Notes: a model not told the origin generated them from the sequence alone. A stretch of DNA of 6,589 nucleotides from an uncultured Oscillibacter sp. (GCA_910585385.1 CAJUDV010000061.1:1-6589); one strand, 5' to 3'; counted from the stretch's first letter, positions 1-6,478 are shown. Translations and numbers: made by a program.

Positions 1-1496
1 AGCCCCCCTCCAAGCTGTCCCACGCCGTCCAGTCCGCGCCCCTCAACGCCGCTTCTGTCCAGGCCCACCGGAAAATCCGGGAGGCGGAACAGGACAACAC
101 GGGTCTGGAGAGCGCCCACTGGCTGGAGGAAGCGGCGGAGGGCGGGGTCCGTCTCGCGGCCCATTCCTACCGCGCCCAAAAGCTGCGGCCCTACCGGGAG
201 GCGGCAAAGGCAGAGAAACAGCTGGAAAAGGCCAACGTGAACGCACTGTATCAGAAGAATCTCCACGACAATCCCCAGCTTGCCAGCAACCCCCTCTCCC
301 GCTGGCGGCAGAAGCGGGCCATTCAAAAGCAGTACGCCGCCTCGGTAAAGTCCGGCCAGACCGCCGCCGCCACCATGGAGAACACCGCCGGGGCCGCGAA
401 AAAGGCGGCGGAGAAGTCCAAGGACTCCGCTAATTTCATCATGCGGCACAAGAAGGGCATCGGCATTATCCTCGGCCTGCTGGCCTGCGTCAGCCTGCTG
501 CTTAACTGCATGGCCTCCTGCTCCATTCTGCTGGAGGGAGGGCTGACCGCGCTGGGCGGCTCTACCTACCCCTGCCGGGACGAGGATATGCTGGGGGCCG
601 AGGCCGCATACGCCGGGATGGAGGCGGCGCTCCAGAACGAGCTGGACAACTATGCCAGCCTGCACCCCGGCTATGACGAGTACAATTTCGACCTGGACGA
701 AATCGGCCACGACCCCTATGTGCTGATCTCCATCCTCACCGCCTACCACCGGGGGGAGTGGACGCTGGCAGAGGTGCAGGGGACGTTGGAAATGCTCTTT
801 GACCGGCAGTACATTCTCACCGAGGACGTGGTGGTGGAGGTGCGCTACCGGACGGAGACCCGGACGGACAGCGAGGGCAACGACTACGATGTAGAAGTCC
901 CCTACAATTATTACATCTGCAACGTGACCCTGGAGAATTTCGACCTGTCCCATTTGCCGGTCTACATCATGGGAGAGGATCAGGTCAGCATGTACGCCAC
1001 CTACATGGCTACCCTGGGCAACCGGCCGGACCTGTTCCCCTCCAGCCAGTACCCCAACGCCTCCCAGCGGGAGGACTATCTGGACTATGACGTACCCCCG
1101 GAGGCATTGGAGGACGAGACCTTTGCCGCGATGCTGGCCGAAGCCGAGAAATATCTTGGCTATCCCTACGTCTGGGGCGGCAGCTCCCCGGCCACGTCCT
1201 TTGACTGCTCCGGCTTTGTGTCGTGGGTCATCAATCACAGCGGCTGGGACGTGGGACGGCTGGGGGCCAAGGCCCTGTGCAACCTCTGCACCCCGGTCTC
1301 GCCCGCCAACGCCCGCCCCGGCGATCTGGTGTTTTTCATCAACACCTACGACGCGCCGGACCCCAACGCGCCCACCCATTGCGGAATTTATGTGGGCAAT
1401 AACATGATGATTCACTGTGGAAATCCCATTTCTTACGCCAATTTGAACAGCAGTTACTGGCAAAATCACTTTTATTGCTACGGCAGACTGCCTTAA
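1..1496 (+). CDS. CD1108-family mobile element protein, membrane-anchored NlpC/P60 (C40) peptidoglycan hydrolase, 5' partial
   Basis: This is the cell-wall hydrolase of the conjugation module; enzymes of this family cut peptide stems of peptidoglycan so the transfer channel can cross the wall. The reading frame is open from the window edge (first full codon at 3), giving 497 visible residues, so the true start lies upstream. Visible residues 1-150 are a charged, Ala/Lys-rich, probably cytoplasmic region. One membrane helix follows at about 152-177. The long extracellular part ends in an NlpC/P60 domain (about 380-497). The catalytic Cys is in the DCSGF motif (codon 1206-1208), the His in THCGIYVG (codon 1377-1379), and a likely third residue is His in MIHCG (codon 1413-1415), so the enzyme looks active. 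DUF4315 follows after 15 bases, suggesting one operon. The upstream neighbour in related elements is usually a VirB4-type ATPase, not visible here. Confidence 0.93.
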   Translation, partial: PPSKLSHAVQSAPLNAASVQAHRKIREAEQDNTGLESAHWLEEAAEGGVRLAAHSYRAQKLRPYREAAKAEKQLEKANVNALYQKNLHDNPQLASNPLSRWRQKRAIQKQYAASVKSGQTAAATMENTAGAAKKAAEKSKDSANFIMRHKKGIGIILGLLACVSLLLNCMASCSILLEGGLTALGGSTYPCRDEDMLGAEAAYAGMEAALQNELDNYASLHPGYDEYNFDLDEIGHDPYVLISILTAYHRGEWTLAEVQGTLEMLFDRQYILTEDVVVEVRYRTETRTDSEGNDYDVEVPYNYYICNVTLENFDLSHLPVYIMGEDQVSMYATYMATLGNRPDLFPSSQYPNASQREDYLDYDVPPEALEDETFAAMLAEAEKYLGYPYVWGGSSPATSFDCSGFVSWVINHSGWDVGRLGAKALCNLCTPVSPANARPGDLVFFINTYDAPDPNAPTHCGIYVGNNMMIHCGNPISYANLNSSYWQNHFYCYGRLP

Positions 1497-1511
1497 AAGG
1501 AGAGACGCAAT

Positions 1512-1736
1512 ATGAATCCGAAAATCAAGAAAATCGACAGCGAGTACGAGAAGAACGCCGCCAAGATCACCGAGCTGCAAGAGCGGCAGCGGGAGCTGGA
1601 GAAGCAGCGCCTGGAGCTGGAAAATCTGGACATCATCGGCATGGTGCGGAGCATGGGCCTGACCCCCGACCAGCTGGCGGCGCTCATCCAGGGCGCGAGG
1701 TCCAATGAGAAGAAGGAGGAACCCGATTATGCGTAA
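1512..1736 (+). CDS. DUF4315 family protein, small coiled-coil protein
   Basis: This 74-residue protein matches the DUF4315 family found in the same place in Tn1549-type elements. No biochemical function is established for the family. Residues 5-38 are a highly charged helix with heptad spacing (Lys/Glu/Gln/Leu rich), predicted to form a coiled coil. A short hydrophobic segment ending in the motif GLTPDQLAALI (about 49-59) resembles a helix-turn-helix-like or docking helix, and the tail is charged. The start is well supported by AAAGGAG just upstream (about 1497-1503). The stop overlaps the start of the DUF4366 gene by 8 bases, so the two are probably translationally coupled. Confidence 0.9.
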   Translation: MNPKIKKIDSEYEKNAAKITELQERQRELEKQRLELENLDIIGMVRSMGLTPDQLAALIQGARSNEKKEEPDYA

Positions 1737-2799
1737 ATTCACAAAGCACATCCTGTCCGTCCTGCTCTGCGTGGCGCTGTGCTGTACCGCCCTCTCCGTC
1801 CCGGCCTTTGCCGCCAGCGGGGAGACCTCCCAAGAATCGGGACAAGCCGAGGCGGGCGGCAGCTTCACCATCAACCTGGACAGCCTCTTTGCCATGCTGT
1901 TCTCCGGGGAGGCGGACAGCACCGCCGACACCGCCGAACCGGACCGGATCGGCACAGTGGTCACGGGCGGGTCCCGGCTGAATCTCCGCTCCGGCGGCAG
2001 TACGGACTATGCCGTGATTGGGCAGCTGGCCCCCGGCGATCAGGTCCAGGTGCTGGGGGAGGAAAACGGCTGGTACGAGGTCCTTATCACGGAAAAGAGG
2101 GGCTACGTCTGCGGCAAGTATCTGAATGTGGCGGAAGTCCCCCCGGCAGCAGACAATGCCCCCGGCCAGCTGGATGAACAGTCCCTGACGCTGTTTCTGT
2201 CCCTGATGATGCAGGGCATGACCGGCGCGGACGGGAACACCGGCGCACTCACCCCGGAGGGCAATCTGACGCTGGTGGACGATCTGAATGGGAACACCCC
2301 GGAGGAAAAGCAGTTTATCACGGTTGTCACCAAAAGCGGCAGCTATTTTTACATCATTATTGACCGGGCGGAGGACGGGGAGAACACCGTCCACTTTTTG
2401 AACCAGGTGGACGAGGCCGACCTGCTCTCGCTGATGGAGGATGGGGAACAGGCCCCGGCGGTCTGTTCCTGTTCCGCCAAGTGTGCGGCGGGGGCGGTGA
2501 ATACCTCCTGCGCGGTCTGTTCCGTCAATATGAGCGAGTGCGCCGGGAAAGCGCCGGAACCGGACCCCGACCCGGAGCCGGAGAAGCCGGAGCCGCAGAA
2601 AAAGGGCGGCAATACCGGCCTGCTGGTGATCGTCCTGGTGCTGGTCCTGGCGGGCGGCGGCGCGGTGTACTATCTGAAATTCATGAAGAAAAAGCCGGAG
2701 GCCAAGGGCAGCACCGACCTGGACGACTACGACTACGGGGACGACGAGGACGAGCTGGAGGACGCTGACCAGGATGCGGCGGAGGACGGGGAGGAATGA
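1729..2799 (+). CDS. DUF4366 family protein (CD1107-type) with SH3-like domain, secreted and membrane anchored
   Basis: This 356-residue protein is of the CD1107/DUF4366 type, a surface protein of conjugative elements without a known biochemical activity. In order: a signal peptide (residues 1-28, ending in PAFA), a low-complexity linker, a bacterial SH3-like domain (about 73-134, with LNLRSGGS and YVCGKYLNV typical of SH3_3), the DUF4366 core (about 165-275) with six cysteines at 246, 248, 252, 261, 264 and 271, a Pro/Glu stalk (276-290), a membrane helix (297-316), basic residues, and a very acidic tail (about 332-356). This predicts an exported domain with a short cytoplasmic tail. The start at 1729 is chosen because GGAGGA (1715-1720) lies 8 bases before it and the signal peptide begins there; an in-frame ATG at 1705 precedes that ribosome site. 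It overlaps both neighbours, so it is in the same operon. Confidence 0.9.
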   Translation: MRKFTKHILSVLLCVALCCTALSVPAFAASGETSQESGQAEAGGSFTINLDSLFAMLFSGEADSTADTAEPDRIGTVVTGGSRLNLRSGGSTDYAVIGQLAPGDQVQVLGEENGWYEVLITEKRGYVCGKYLNVAEVPPAADNAPGQLDEQSLTLFLSLMMQGMTGADGNTGALTPEGNLTLVDDLNGNTPEEKQFITVVTKSGSYFYIIIDRAEDGENTVHFLNQVDEADLLSLMEDGEQAPAVCSCSAKCAAGAVNTSCAVCSVNMSECAGKAPEPDPDPEPEKPEPQKKGGNTGLLVIVLVLVLAGGGAVYYLKFMKKKPEAKGSTDLDDYDYGDDEDELEDADQDAAEDGEE

Positions 2800-2969
2800 A
2801 ATACTTCACGGACCGCCCCATGGAGCGTGTGATGATGCAGATCCCCCGCGCCCAGCGTGACCGGCCCCCGCCCCAGCCCCCGGAGGGCCACCCCTGCCAC
2901 GGGTGCAGGCGGTATGGCGAGGGCTGCGTCCTGCCCTGCTACCGGAGTGTGAGAGATCAGCCGGTATGA
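2796..2969 (+). CDS. Small cysteine-containing hypothetical protein of the conjugative element
   Basis: This 57-residue gene has an ATG overlapping the DUF4366 stop in the arrangement ATGA, typical of translational coupling. GGAGG at 2781-2785 and a second GGAGG at 2790-2794 could serve as ribosome sites, the first with better spacing. The protein starts MKYFTDRPMERVMMQIPR, continues with a Pro-rich stretch, and has four cysteines in the pattern CHGC-x6-C-x3-C (residues 34, 37, 44, 48), which could bind a metal ion. I recall short proteins of this look next to DUF4366 genes in related elements, but no function is known to me. It ends 3 bases before the stop codon of the opposite-strand gene, so the two converge. 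Confidence 0.72.
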   Translation: MKYFTDRPMERVMMQIPRAQRDRPPPQPPEGHPCHGCRRYGEGCVLPCYRSVRDQPV

Positions 2970-2972
2970 CGG

Positions 2973-3293
2973 TTATCTGCCGCTCTCCGTCTCAATGATG
3001 CCGTACTCATAGAGGATATTTTCCTTTGCGTTGGGAGGGGACACAACGCCGCCCATATAGTATTGATACCGCTTTGTGCGGCGAAAATCTTCCATTTCTT
3101 CCGGGGCATAGGCCCAGGTTTCGCAATGCTCATACTCTGGAAGTCCGGCGAGGTCATCGCATACCACGTCGATCAATGTATCGGTCACAGCGTCGATGTC
3201 CTCGCCGTACTCAACGCCGACCAGCTCATGCTTACCTAAATCCCGGTCAATTTTTCCGCCCTTTAACGAGCGGTACAGCACAAATTTTTTCAT
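2973..3293 (-). CDS. Hypothetical protein, opposite-strand cargo gene
   Basis: I do not recognise this 106-residue protein. It is acidic, rich in Asp, Glu and Tyr, with no signal peptide, membrane helix or clear catalytic motif; it looks like a small soluble cytoplasmic protein. Several things support a real gene: it begins MKKF with GAGGTG four bases before the ATG (3298-3303, complement), it has a plausible promoter upstream, its residues look like a normal folded protein, and no convincing + strand gene competes with it. Its GC content on sampled lines is in the 50s percent, below its neighbours. It lies against the direction of the transfer operon, between the small Cys protein and topB, so it is probably accessory cargo. 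An antitoxin, an antirestriction-type mimic or an immunity protein are possibilities, none supported by a motif. Confidence 0.75.
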   Translation of the reverse strand: MKKFVLYRSLKGGKIDRDLGKHELVGVEYGEDIDAVTDTLIDVVCDDLAGLPEYEHCETWAYAPEEMEDFRRTKRYQYYMGGVVSPPNAKENILYEYGIIETESGR

Positions 3294-3322
3294 AAGACAC
3301 CTCGCAATATGTTTGTCCTTCT

Positions 3323-3351
3323 ATTGTACTCCATCCTTTTATCCAAAACAA
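3323..3351 (-). promoter_or_regulatory. Promoter of the opposite-strand gene
   Basis: Read on the minus strand, TTGTTT (3346-3351) and TACAAT (3323-3328) are separated by exactly 17 bases, the optimal sigma-A spacing. The -10 matches the consensus at 5 of 6 positions; the -35 keeps the TTG. Transcription would start about 20-25 bases before the ATG at 3293. The surrounding stretch is noticeably AT-rich within a GC-rich element. Confidence 0.6.
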
Positions 3352-3363
3352 TCCATAATTTTC

Positions 3364-3411
3364 GAGCGGCTTCGACAGGAATCGGGGCCGCTCCCTGTTT
3401 TGAAGGGAGTG
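3364..3411 (+). promoter_or_regulatory. topB leader with two mutually exclusive RNA hairpins
   Basis: Hairpin A pairs 3364-3375 with 3382-3393 (12 pairs, two of them G-U; loop CAGGAA). Hairpin B pairs 3389-3396 with 3404-3411 (8 pairs, one G-U; loop GTTTTGA) and buries AGGGAG, the ribosome binding site of topB. The arms share 3389-3393, so only one can form at a time. Hairpin A would leave the ribosome site free, hairpin B would mask it. No run of T follows either one, so they are not ordinary terminators. That this controls translation is inference. Confidence 0.5.
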
Positions 3412-3417
3412 ATTCTT

Positions 3418-5463
3418 ATGTATCAGCTGGTGATTGCGGAAAAGCCGTCGGTTGCCATGAGCATCGCCAAGGTGCTGGGGGCCACGGCCCGGAAGGAGGG
3501 CCACATGGAGGGCGGGGGCTGGCTGGTGAGCTGGTGCGTGGGGCATCTGGCGGAGCTGGCCGAGCCTGCGGCCTATGACCCCCGGTACGGCAAGTGGCGG
3601 CGGGAGGATTTGCCCATCCTGCCGGAAAGCTGGCGCTTTACTGTCGGGCAGGAGAAACGGAGCCAGTTCGACACCCTGCGGACCCTGCTGCGCCGGGAGG
3701 ACGTGTCCGAGGTGGTGAACGCCTGCGACGCTGGCCGGGAGGGGGAACTGATTTTCCGTACCGCCTACCATCTGGCCGGATGCACCAAGCCCATGAAGCG
3801 GCTGTGGATTTCCAGCATGGAGGACGGGGCCATCCGGGAGGGCTTCTCCAACCTTCGCTCCGGCAGGGATTATGACGGCCTCCACCAAGCGGCCCTGTGC
3901 CGACAAAAGGCGGATTGGCTGGTGGGCATCAACGCCACCCGCCTGTTTTCGGTTCTGTATAACCGGACGCTGAACGTTGGGCGGGTGATGTCCCCCACGC
4001 TGGCGCTCATTGTCCAGCGGGAGGCGGAGATCGCCGCCTTTACCCCGAAGCCGTTCTACACGGTGGAGCTGGACTGCGGCGGCATGACCGCCACGGGGGA
4101 GCGGATCAGCGTCAAGAAAGCCGCTTCCGCCCTCGCCGCCTCCTGTGAGGGCAGCGCCGCCGCCATCCAAACGGCGGAACGCCGGGAGCGGTCCGAAAAG
4201 CCCCCGGCCCTCTACGACCTGACCACCCTCCAGCGGGAGGCTAACCGCGCCCTGGGCTACACCGCCCAGCAGACGCTGGACTATCTCCAGGCCCTCTATG
4301 AGAAGAAGCTGTGTACCTACCCCCGGACGGACAGCCGGTTTCTGACGGACGATATGGAAAGCGCCGTCCCCGCCCTGGTCTCCGCCGCCGCTGCCGTCTG
4401 CGGCCTGGACGCGCCGGGGGAGGTGCTGGCCTCCCAGGTCTGCAACAGTGGGAAGGTCACGGACCACCATGCCGTCGTCCCCACCAAAAGCGCCGCTGCC
4501 GCCGACCTCTCCGCCCTGCCCCTGGGAGAGCGGGAGGTCCTGCGGCTGGTGTCCCTGGCCCTGCTCTGGGCGGTCTGCCCGCCCTATCGGTATGCGGAGA
4601 CCGCCGTGGTGGTGGAGTGCGCCGGTCACAGCTTCTCCGCCAAGGGGAAGGTCCTGCTGGACGCGGGCTGGCGGACCTATGCCGAGCTGCCCCAGGACGC
4701 GGCCCTCCCGGACGGATTGACGGAGGGGCTGGAGCTGCCGGTGGAGGCGGTCCGGGTCAAGACCGGCAAGACGGCCCCGCTCAAGCACTTCACGGAGGAT
4801 TCCATCCTTGCCAGCATGGAGACCGCCGGGGCCGGGGATATGCCGGAGGACGCGGAGCGGCGCGGTATAGGCACTCCCGCTACCCGCGCCGCCATTCTGG
4901 AAAAGCTGGTGGCATCCGGGCTGGTGGAACGGAAAAAGGCAAAGAAGATCACCAACCTCCTGCCCACCCAGGCGGGCAGCTCCCTCGTCACCGTTCTGCC
5001 GGAGGCCCTGCAATCCCCCCTACTGACCGCCGAATGGGAACAGCGGCTGGGCGAGGTGGAGCGGGGGACGCTGGCCCCGGAGGACTTCATGGACGGCATC
5101 GCCGCCCTGGTCCGCGATCTGGTCCGGGACTATCAGCCGGTCTCCGGCTGGAAGGTCCTGTTCCCCTCGGACCGGGAGACCATCGGCCCCTGCCCCCGGT
5201 GCGGCGGCGCTGTCACCGAGAGCAAGAAGGGCTTTTTCTGCGAGAATCGGGAGTGCCGCTTCGTCCTCTGGAAAGACAGCAAATTCTTCTCCGCCAAGAA
5301 GAAGCAGCTGACAAAATCCGCCGCCGCCTCGCTGCTGAAAGCGGGACGGGTGAAGCTCACCGGCTGCTGGTCGGAGAAAACCGGAAAGACCTATGATGCC
5401 ACGGTCATTCTGGAGGACGATGGGGAGCGGACAAATTATAAGCTGGTGTTCGGCCATGAGTGA
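3418..5463 (+). CDS. topB: DNA topoisomerase III, type IA, of a conjugative element
   Basis: This 681-residue enzyme relaxes negatively supercoiled DNA and decatenates by cutting one strand and passing another; element-borne copies are thought to assist DNA processing in conjugation. The N-terminal TOPRIM domain begins LVIAEKPSVA, with the acidic metal-binding motif ACDAGREGE. The central type IA domain carries LVGINATRLFS, VGRVMSPTLAL and the catalytic tyrosine in TYPRTDSR (residue 301). Residues SILASMETAG and RRGIGTPATRA are also typical. The C-terminus has a four-cysteine zinc ribbon (592, 595, 608, 613). Length is normal for mobile-element TopB. The start at 3418 is chosen because MYQLVIAEKPS is the conserved N-terminus and AGGGAG (3404-3409) lies 8 bases upstream; the frame is open back to 3196, but that extension overlaps the opposite-strand gene and is not TopB-like. 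The stop overlaps the next gene by 8 bases. Confidence 0.96.
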   Translation: MYQLVIAEKPSVAMSIAKVLGATARKEGHMEGGGWLVSWCVGHLAELAEPAAYDPRYGKWRREDLPILPESWRFTVGQEKRSQFDTLRTLLRREDVSEVVNACDAGREGELIFRTAYHLAGCTKPMKRLWISSMEDGAIREGFSNLRSGRDYDGLHQAALCRQKADWLVGINATRLFSVLYNRTLNVGRVMSPTLALIVQREAEIAAFTPKPFYTVELDCGGMTATGERISVKKAASALAASCEGSAAAIQTAERRERSEKPPALYDLTTLQREANRALGYTAQQTLDYLQALYEKKLCTYPRTDSRFLTDDMESAVPALVSAAAAVCGLDAPGEVLASQVCNSGKVTDHHAVVPTKSAAAADLSALPLGEREVLRLVSLALLWAVCPPYRYAETAVVVECAGHSFSAKGKVLLDAGWRTYAELPQDAALPDGLTEGLELPVEAVRVKTGKTAPLKHFTEDSILASMETAGAGDMPEDAERRGIGTPATRAAILEKLVASGLVERKKAKKITNLLPTQAGSSLVTVLPEALQSPLLTAEWEQRLGEVERGTLAPEDFMDGIAALVRDLVRDYQPVSGWKVLFPSDRETIGPCPRCGGAVTESKKGFFCENRECRFVLWKDSKFFSAKKKQLTKSAAASLLKAGRVKLTGCWSEKTGKTYDATVILEDDGERTNYKLVFGHE

Positions 5464-5812
5464 GCTGCGCCGCATGAACGAGGACCAATTCCGGCGGGCC
5501 AGAAAGCTCATCCGCCGCTTGTGCGCCAATTATGACGGGGGAAACTGCCTGCCGCTGGACGACGGCGACCCCTGCCCCTGTCCCCAGCTCATTTCTCCCA
5601 CCCTGATCTGCAAATACTTCCGCGCCGCCGTCCTCCCCGCTGACCGGGAGCTGTGCGCGGAGGTCCTGGGCGGCATCCACAGCTGGAAGCGGTGTGCCAT
5701 CTGCGGCGGGCGCTTCCTCGCCAAAGGCAACCGGGCCGTGTACTGCGGCCTCTGCGCCCAAAGAGAGCGGCGGAGAAAGACCCGTGACCGGGTGCGCCGC
5801 CACAGGGGGTAA
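5456..5812 (+). CDS. Cysteine-rich VLP domain protein
   Basis: This 118-residue protein matches the cysteine-rich VLP family regularly found just after topoisomerase III in Tn1549-type elements; its function is unknown. It has the family's RRLCANYDGGNCLPLDDG start region, a Cys cluster CPCP, and ICKYFRAAVLPADREL, which includes the VLP residues of the name. A second set, CAICGGRF and YCGLCAQRERRRKTRDR, resembles a small zinc finger with a strongly basic tail, so nucleic-acid binding is plausible. The start at 5456 overlaps the topB stop by 8 bases and has no strong ribosome site of its own, which suggests coupling to topB; an in-frame ATG at 5474 is an alternative start. Confidence 0.88.
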   Translation: MSELRRMNEDQFRRARKLIRRLCANYDGGNCLPLDDGDPCPCPQLISPTLICKYFRAAVLPADRELCAEVLGGIHSWKRCAICGGRFLAKGNRAVYCGLCAQRERRRKTRDRVRRHRG

Positions 5813-5929
5813 CTGTAACGCTTTAGGCCCCCGAAAACCCTGCTGTTTCCGGGCGTTTCCGGCCTTGTTCCGGGAGCGCCCGTATCTTTTCCCCCGGACC
5901 CTCTAAAACGCGGTCCTAAACCGTTACAG
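5813..5929. repeat. 117-base unit bounded by a 15-base inverted repeat
   Basis: The left arm CTGTAACGCTTTAGG (5813-5827) and the right arm CCTAAACCGTTACAG (5915-5929) are inverted copies matching at 14 of 15 positions. The left arm begins at the first base after the preceding stop codon, and the right arm ends 7 bases before the AAAGGAG of the next gene. The interior has related GTTTCCGGG, GTTTCCGGC and GTTCCGGGA copies (about 5845-5875) and smaller inverted repeats such as CGGGCG/CGCCCG and GGACC/GGTCC. No reading frame or T-tract terminator is seen. It could be an operator, a transfer or replication site, a structured RNA, or a tiny inverted-repeat element. Confidence 0.6.
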
Positions 5930-5953
5930 CCCACAGAAAGGAGTTGATCTGTC

Positions 5954-6478
5954 ATGGCTGACCAGAAGCCCAGCAACCGGGAGCGGGTCAAGGAAATCGT
6001 TGCGAGTATTGAGCAGAATATCCAGGACCTGTTTCAGAGCGAACGGTATTTTGACTACCTCCGCACCATGTCCCGGTTCCACAGCTATTCCGTCAACAAC
6101 ACCATCCTCATTCACATGCAGCGGCCCCACGCCTCCATGCCCGCCGCCGGTTTCAACAAGTGGAAGCAGTTCGGGCGGCATGTGAAAAAGGGTGAGAAGG
6201 GGCTGACCATCATCGCCCCCACGCCGCTGAAAAAGAAGATCGAGGAGATGCGGCTGGACCCGGACACCAAGGCCCCGGTTCGGGACCGGGACGGCAACAT
6301 CATCATGGACGAAAAGACCGTGGAAATCCCTCTGTTCAAGCCGGTGAAGGTCTTTACCGCCGACCAGACAGAGGGCAAGCCGCTCCCCAGCCTCGCCACC
6401 GGCCTGACATGCGCTCCCCATTCTATAATAGGTACTGCCGGAGCAATCCGGCGGGAGCCATCGCCGCACAGGGTATGA
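5954..6478 (+). CDS. ArdC-like ssDNA-binding antirestriction protein, 3' end lost to an insertion
   Basis: The N-terminal part is an ArdC-type ssDNA-binding domain (ArdcN, formerly DUF1738), which in mobile elements protects incoming single-stranded DNA and can oppose restriction. Typical motifs are RYFDYLRTMSRFHSYSVNNT, AGFNKWKQFGRHVKKGEKGL and FKPVKVFTADQTEGKPLP. Family-like sequence runs to about residue 152 (LATGLT), where relatives continue toward a zinc metallopeptidase-like domain. Here 22 unrelated residues follow, then a stop. The His/Glu metal site is therefore missing, while most of the ssDNA-binding domain is intact; it may be a pseudogene or give a short binding protein. The start is supported by AAAGGAG at 5937-5943. 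Confidence 0.88.
   Translation: MADQKPSNRERVKEIVASIEQNIQDLFQSERYFDYLRTMSRFHSYSVNNTILIHMQRPHASMPAAGFNKWKQFGRHVKKGEKGLTIIAPTPLKKKIEEMRLDPDTKAPVRDRDGNIIMDEKTVEIPLFKPVKVFTADQTEGKPLPSLATGLTCAPHSIIGTAGAIRREPSPHRV
6424..6429 (+). promoter_or_regulatory. Perfect -10 box upstream of the recombinase
   Basis: TATAAT at 6424-6429 is a full match to the sigma-A -10 consensus, about 75 bases before the recombinase start. The best -35-like sequence, CTGACA (6404-6409), lies only 14 bases upstream, too short for a normal promoter, and spans the proposed junction. Activity in the integrated state is therefore doubtful. Confidence 0.45.
6435..6454 (+). repeat. Hairpin in the leader of the serine recombinase
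   Basis: CTGCCGGA and TCCGGCGG form eight pairs (one G-U) around a GCAA tetraloop, which is of the very stable GNRA class. It sits just after the -10 box and about 50 bases before the recombinase start. No T run follows, so it is not a standard terminator. It could stabilise or modulate the leader RNA, or be part of the recombinase binding site. Confidence 0.5.

Larger units (their letters stand above)
1..6408. mobile_element. Part of a Tn1549/CTn-type integrative and conjugative element
   Basis: The gene order NlpC/P60 hydrolase, DUF4315, DUF4366, topoisomerase III, cysteine-rich VLP protein and ArdC-like protein is the familiar conserved block of Clostridia conjugative elements related to Tn1549 and the C. 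difficile CTn elements. Neither end of this element, its relaxase, its coupling protein nor its own integrase lies in the window, so the limits given are only those of the visible part. The right limit is where ArdC-like sequence is lost. A decayed or plasmid-borne version cannot be excluded from this stretch alone. Confidence 0.85.

Noticed and set aside
237..1496. A start at GTG 237 for the NlpC/P60 protein
   Set aside because: The frame is open to the window edge and the residues upstream of 237 match the N-terminal part of the CD1108 family, so 237 is an internal valine codon.
1684..2394. Minus-strand frame of 236 codons opposite the DUF4366 gene
   Set aside because: No plausible start signals and no recognisable protein; the + strand gene with signal peptide, SH3-like domain and membrane helix explains the region.
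3324..3359. Plus-strand promoter for topB in the AT-rich gap
   Set aside because: CATAAT (3354-3359) has no acceptable -35 at 16-18 bases, and TTGTAC (3324-3329) pairs only with a poor AACAAT (3347-3352). A promoter may exist but cannot be supported.
3196..3417. N-terminal extension of topoisomerase III from ATG 3196
   Set aside because: The added 74 residues are not TopB-like, they overlap the opposite-strand gene, and the conserved N-terminus with a ribosome site begins at 3418.
3247..5013. Long minus-strand frame of 588 codons across topB
   Set aside because: It is the shadow of the GC-rich topB codons: low-complexity Gly/Pro/Gln/Arg composition, no domain, no ribosome site, and topB is beyond doubt on the + strand.
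4311..5396. Second + strand frame of 361 codons inside topB
   Set aside because: Composition is Gly/Arg/Pro repeats typical of a shifted frame of GC-rich DNA, and it lies wholly inside the topB coding region.
5813..5953. Intrinsic terminator after the VLP gene
   Set aside because: The inverted repeat arms are 87 bases apart and no T tract follows them or the inner stems.
6404..6429. CTGACA plus TATAAT as a conventional promoter
   Set aside because: The spacing is 14 bases, too short for normal sigma-A recognition, so only the -10 box is reported.
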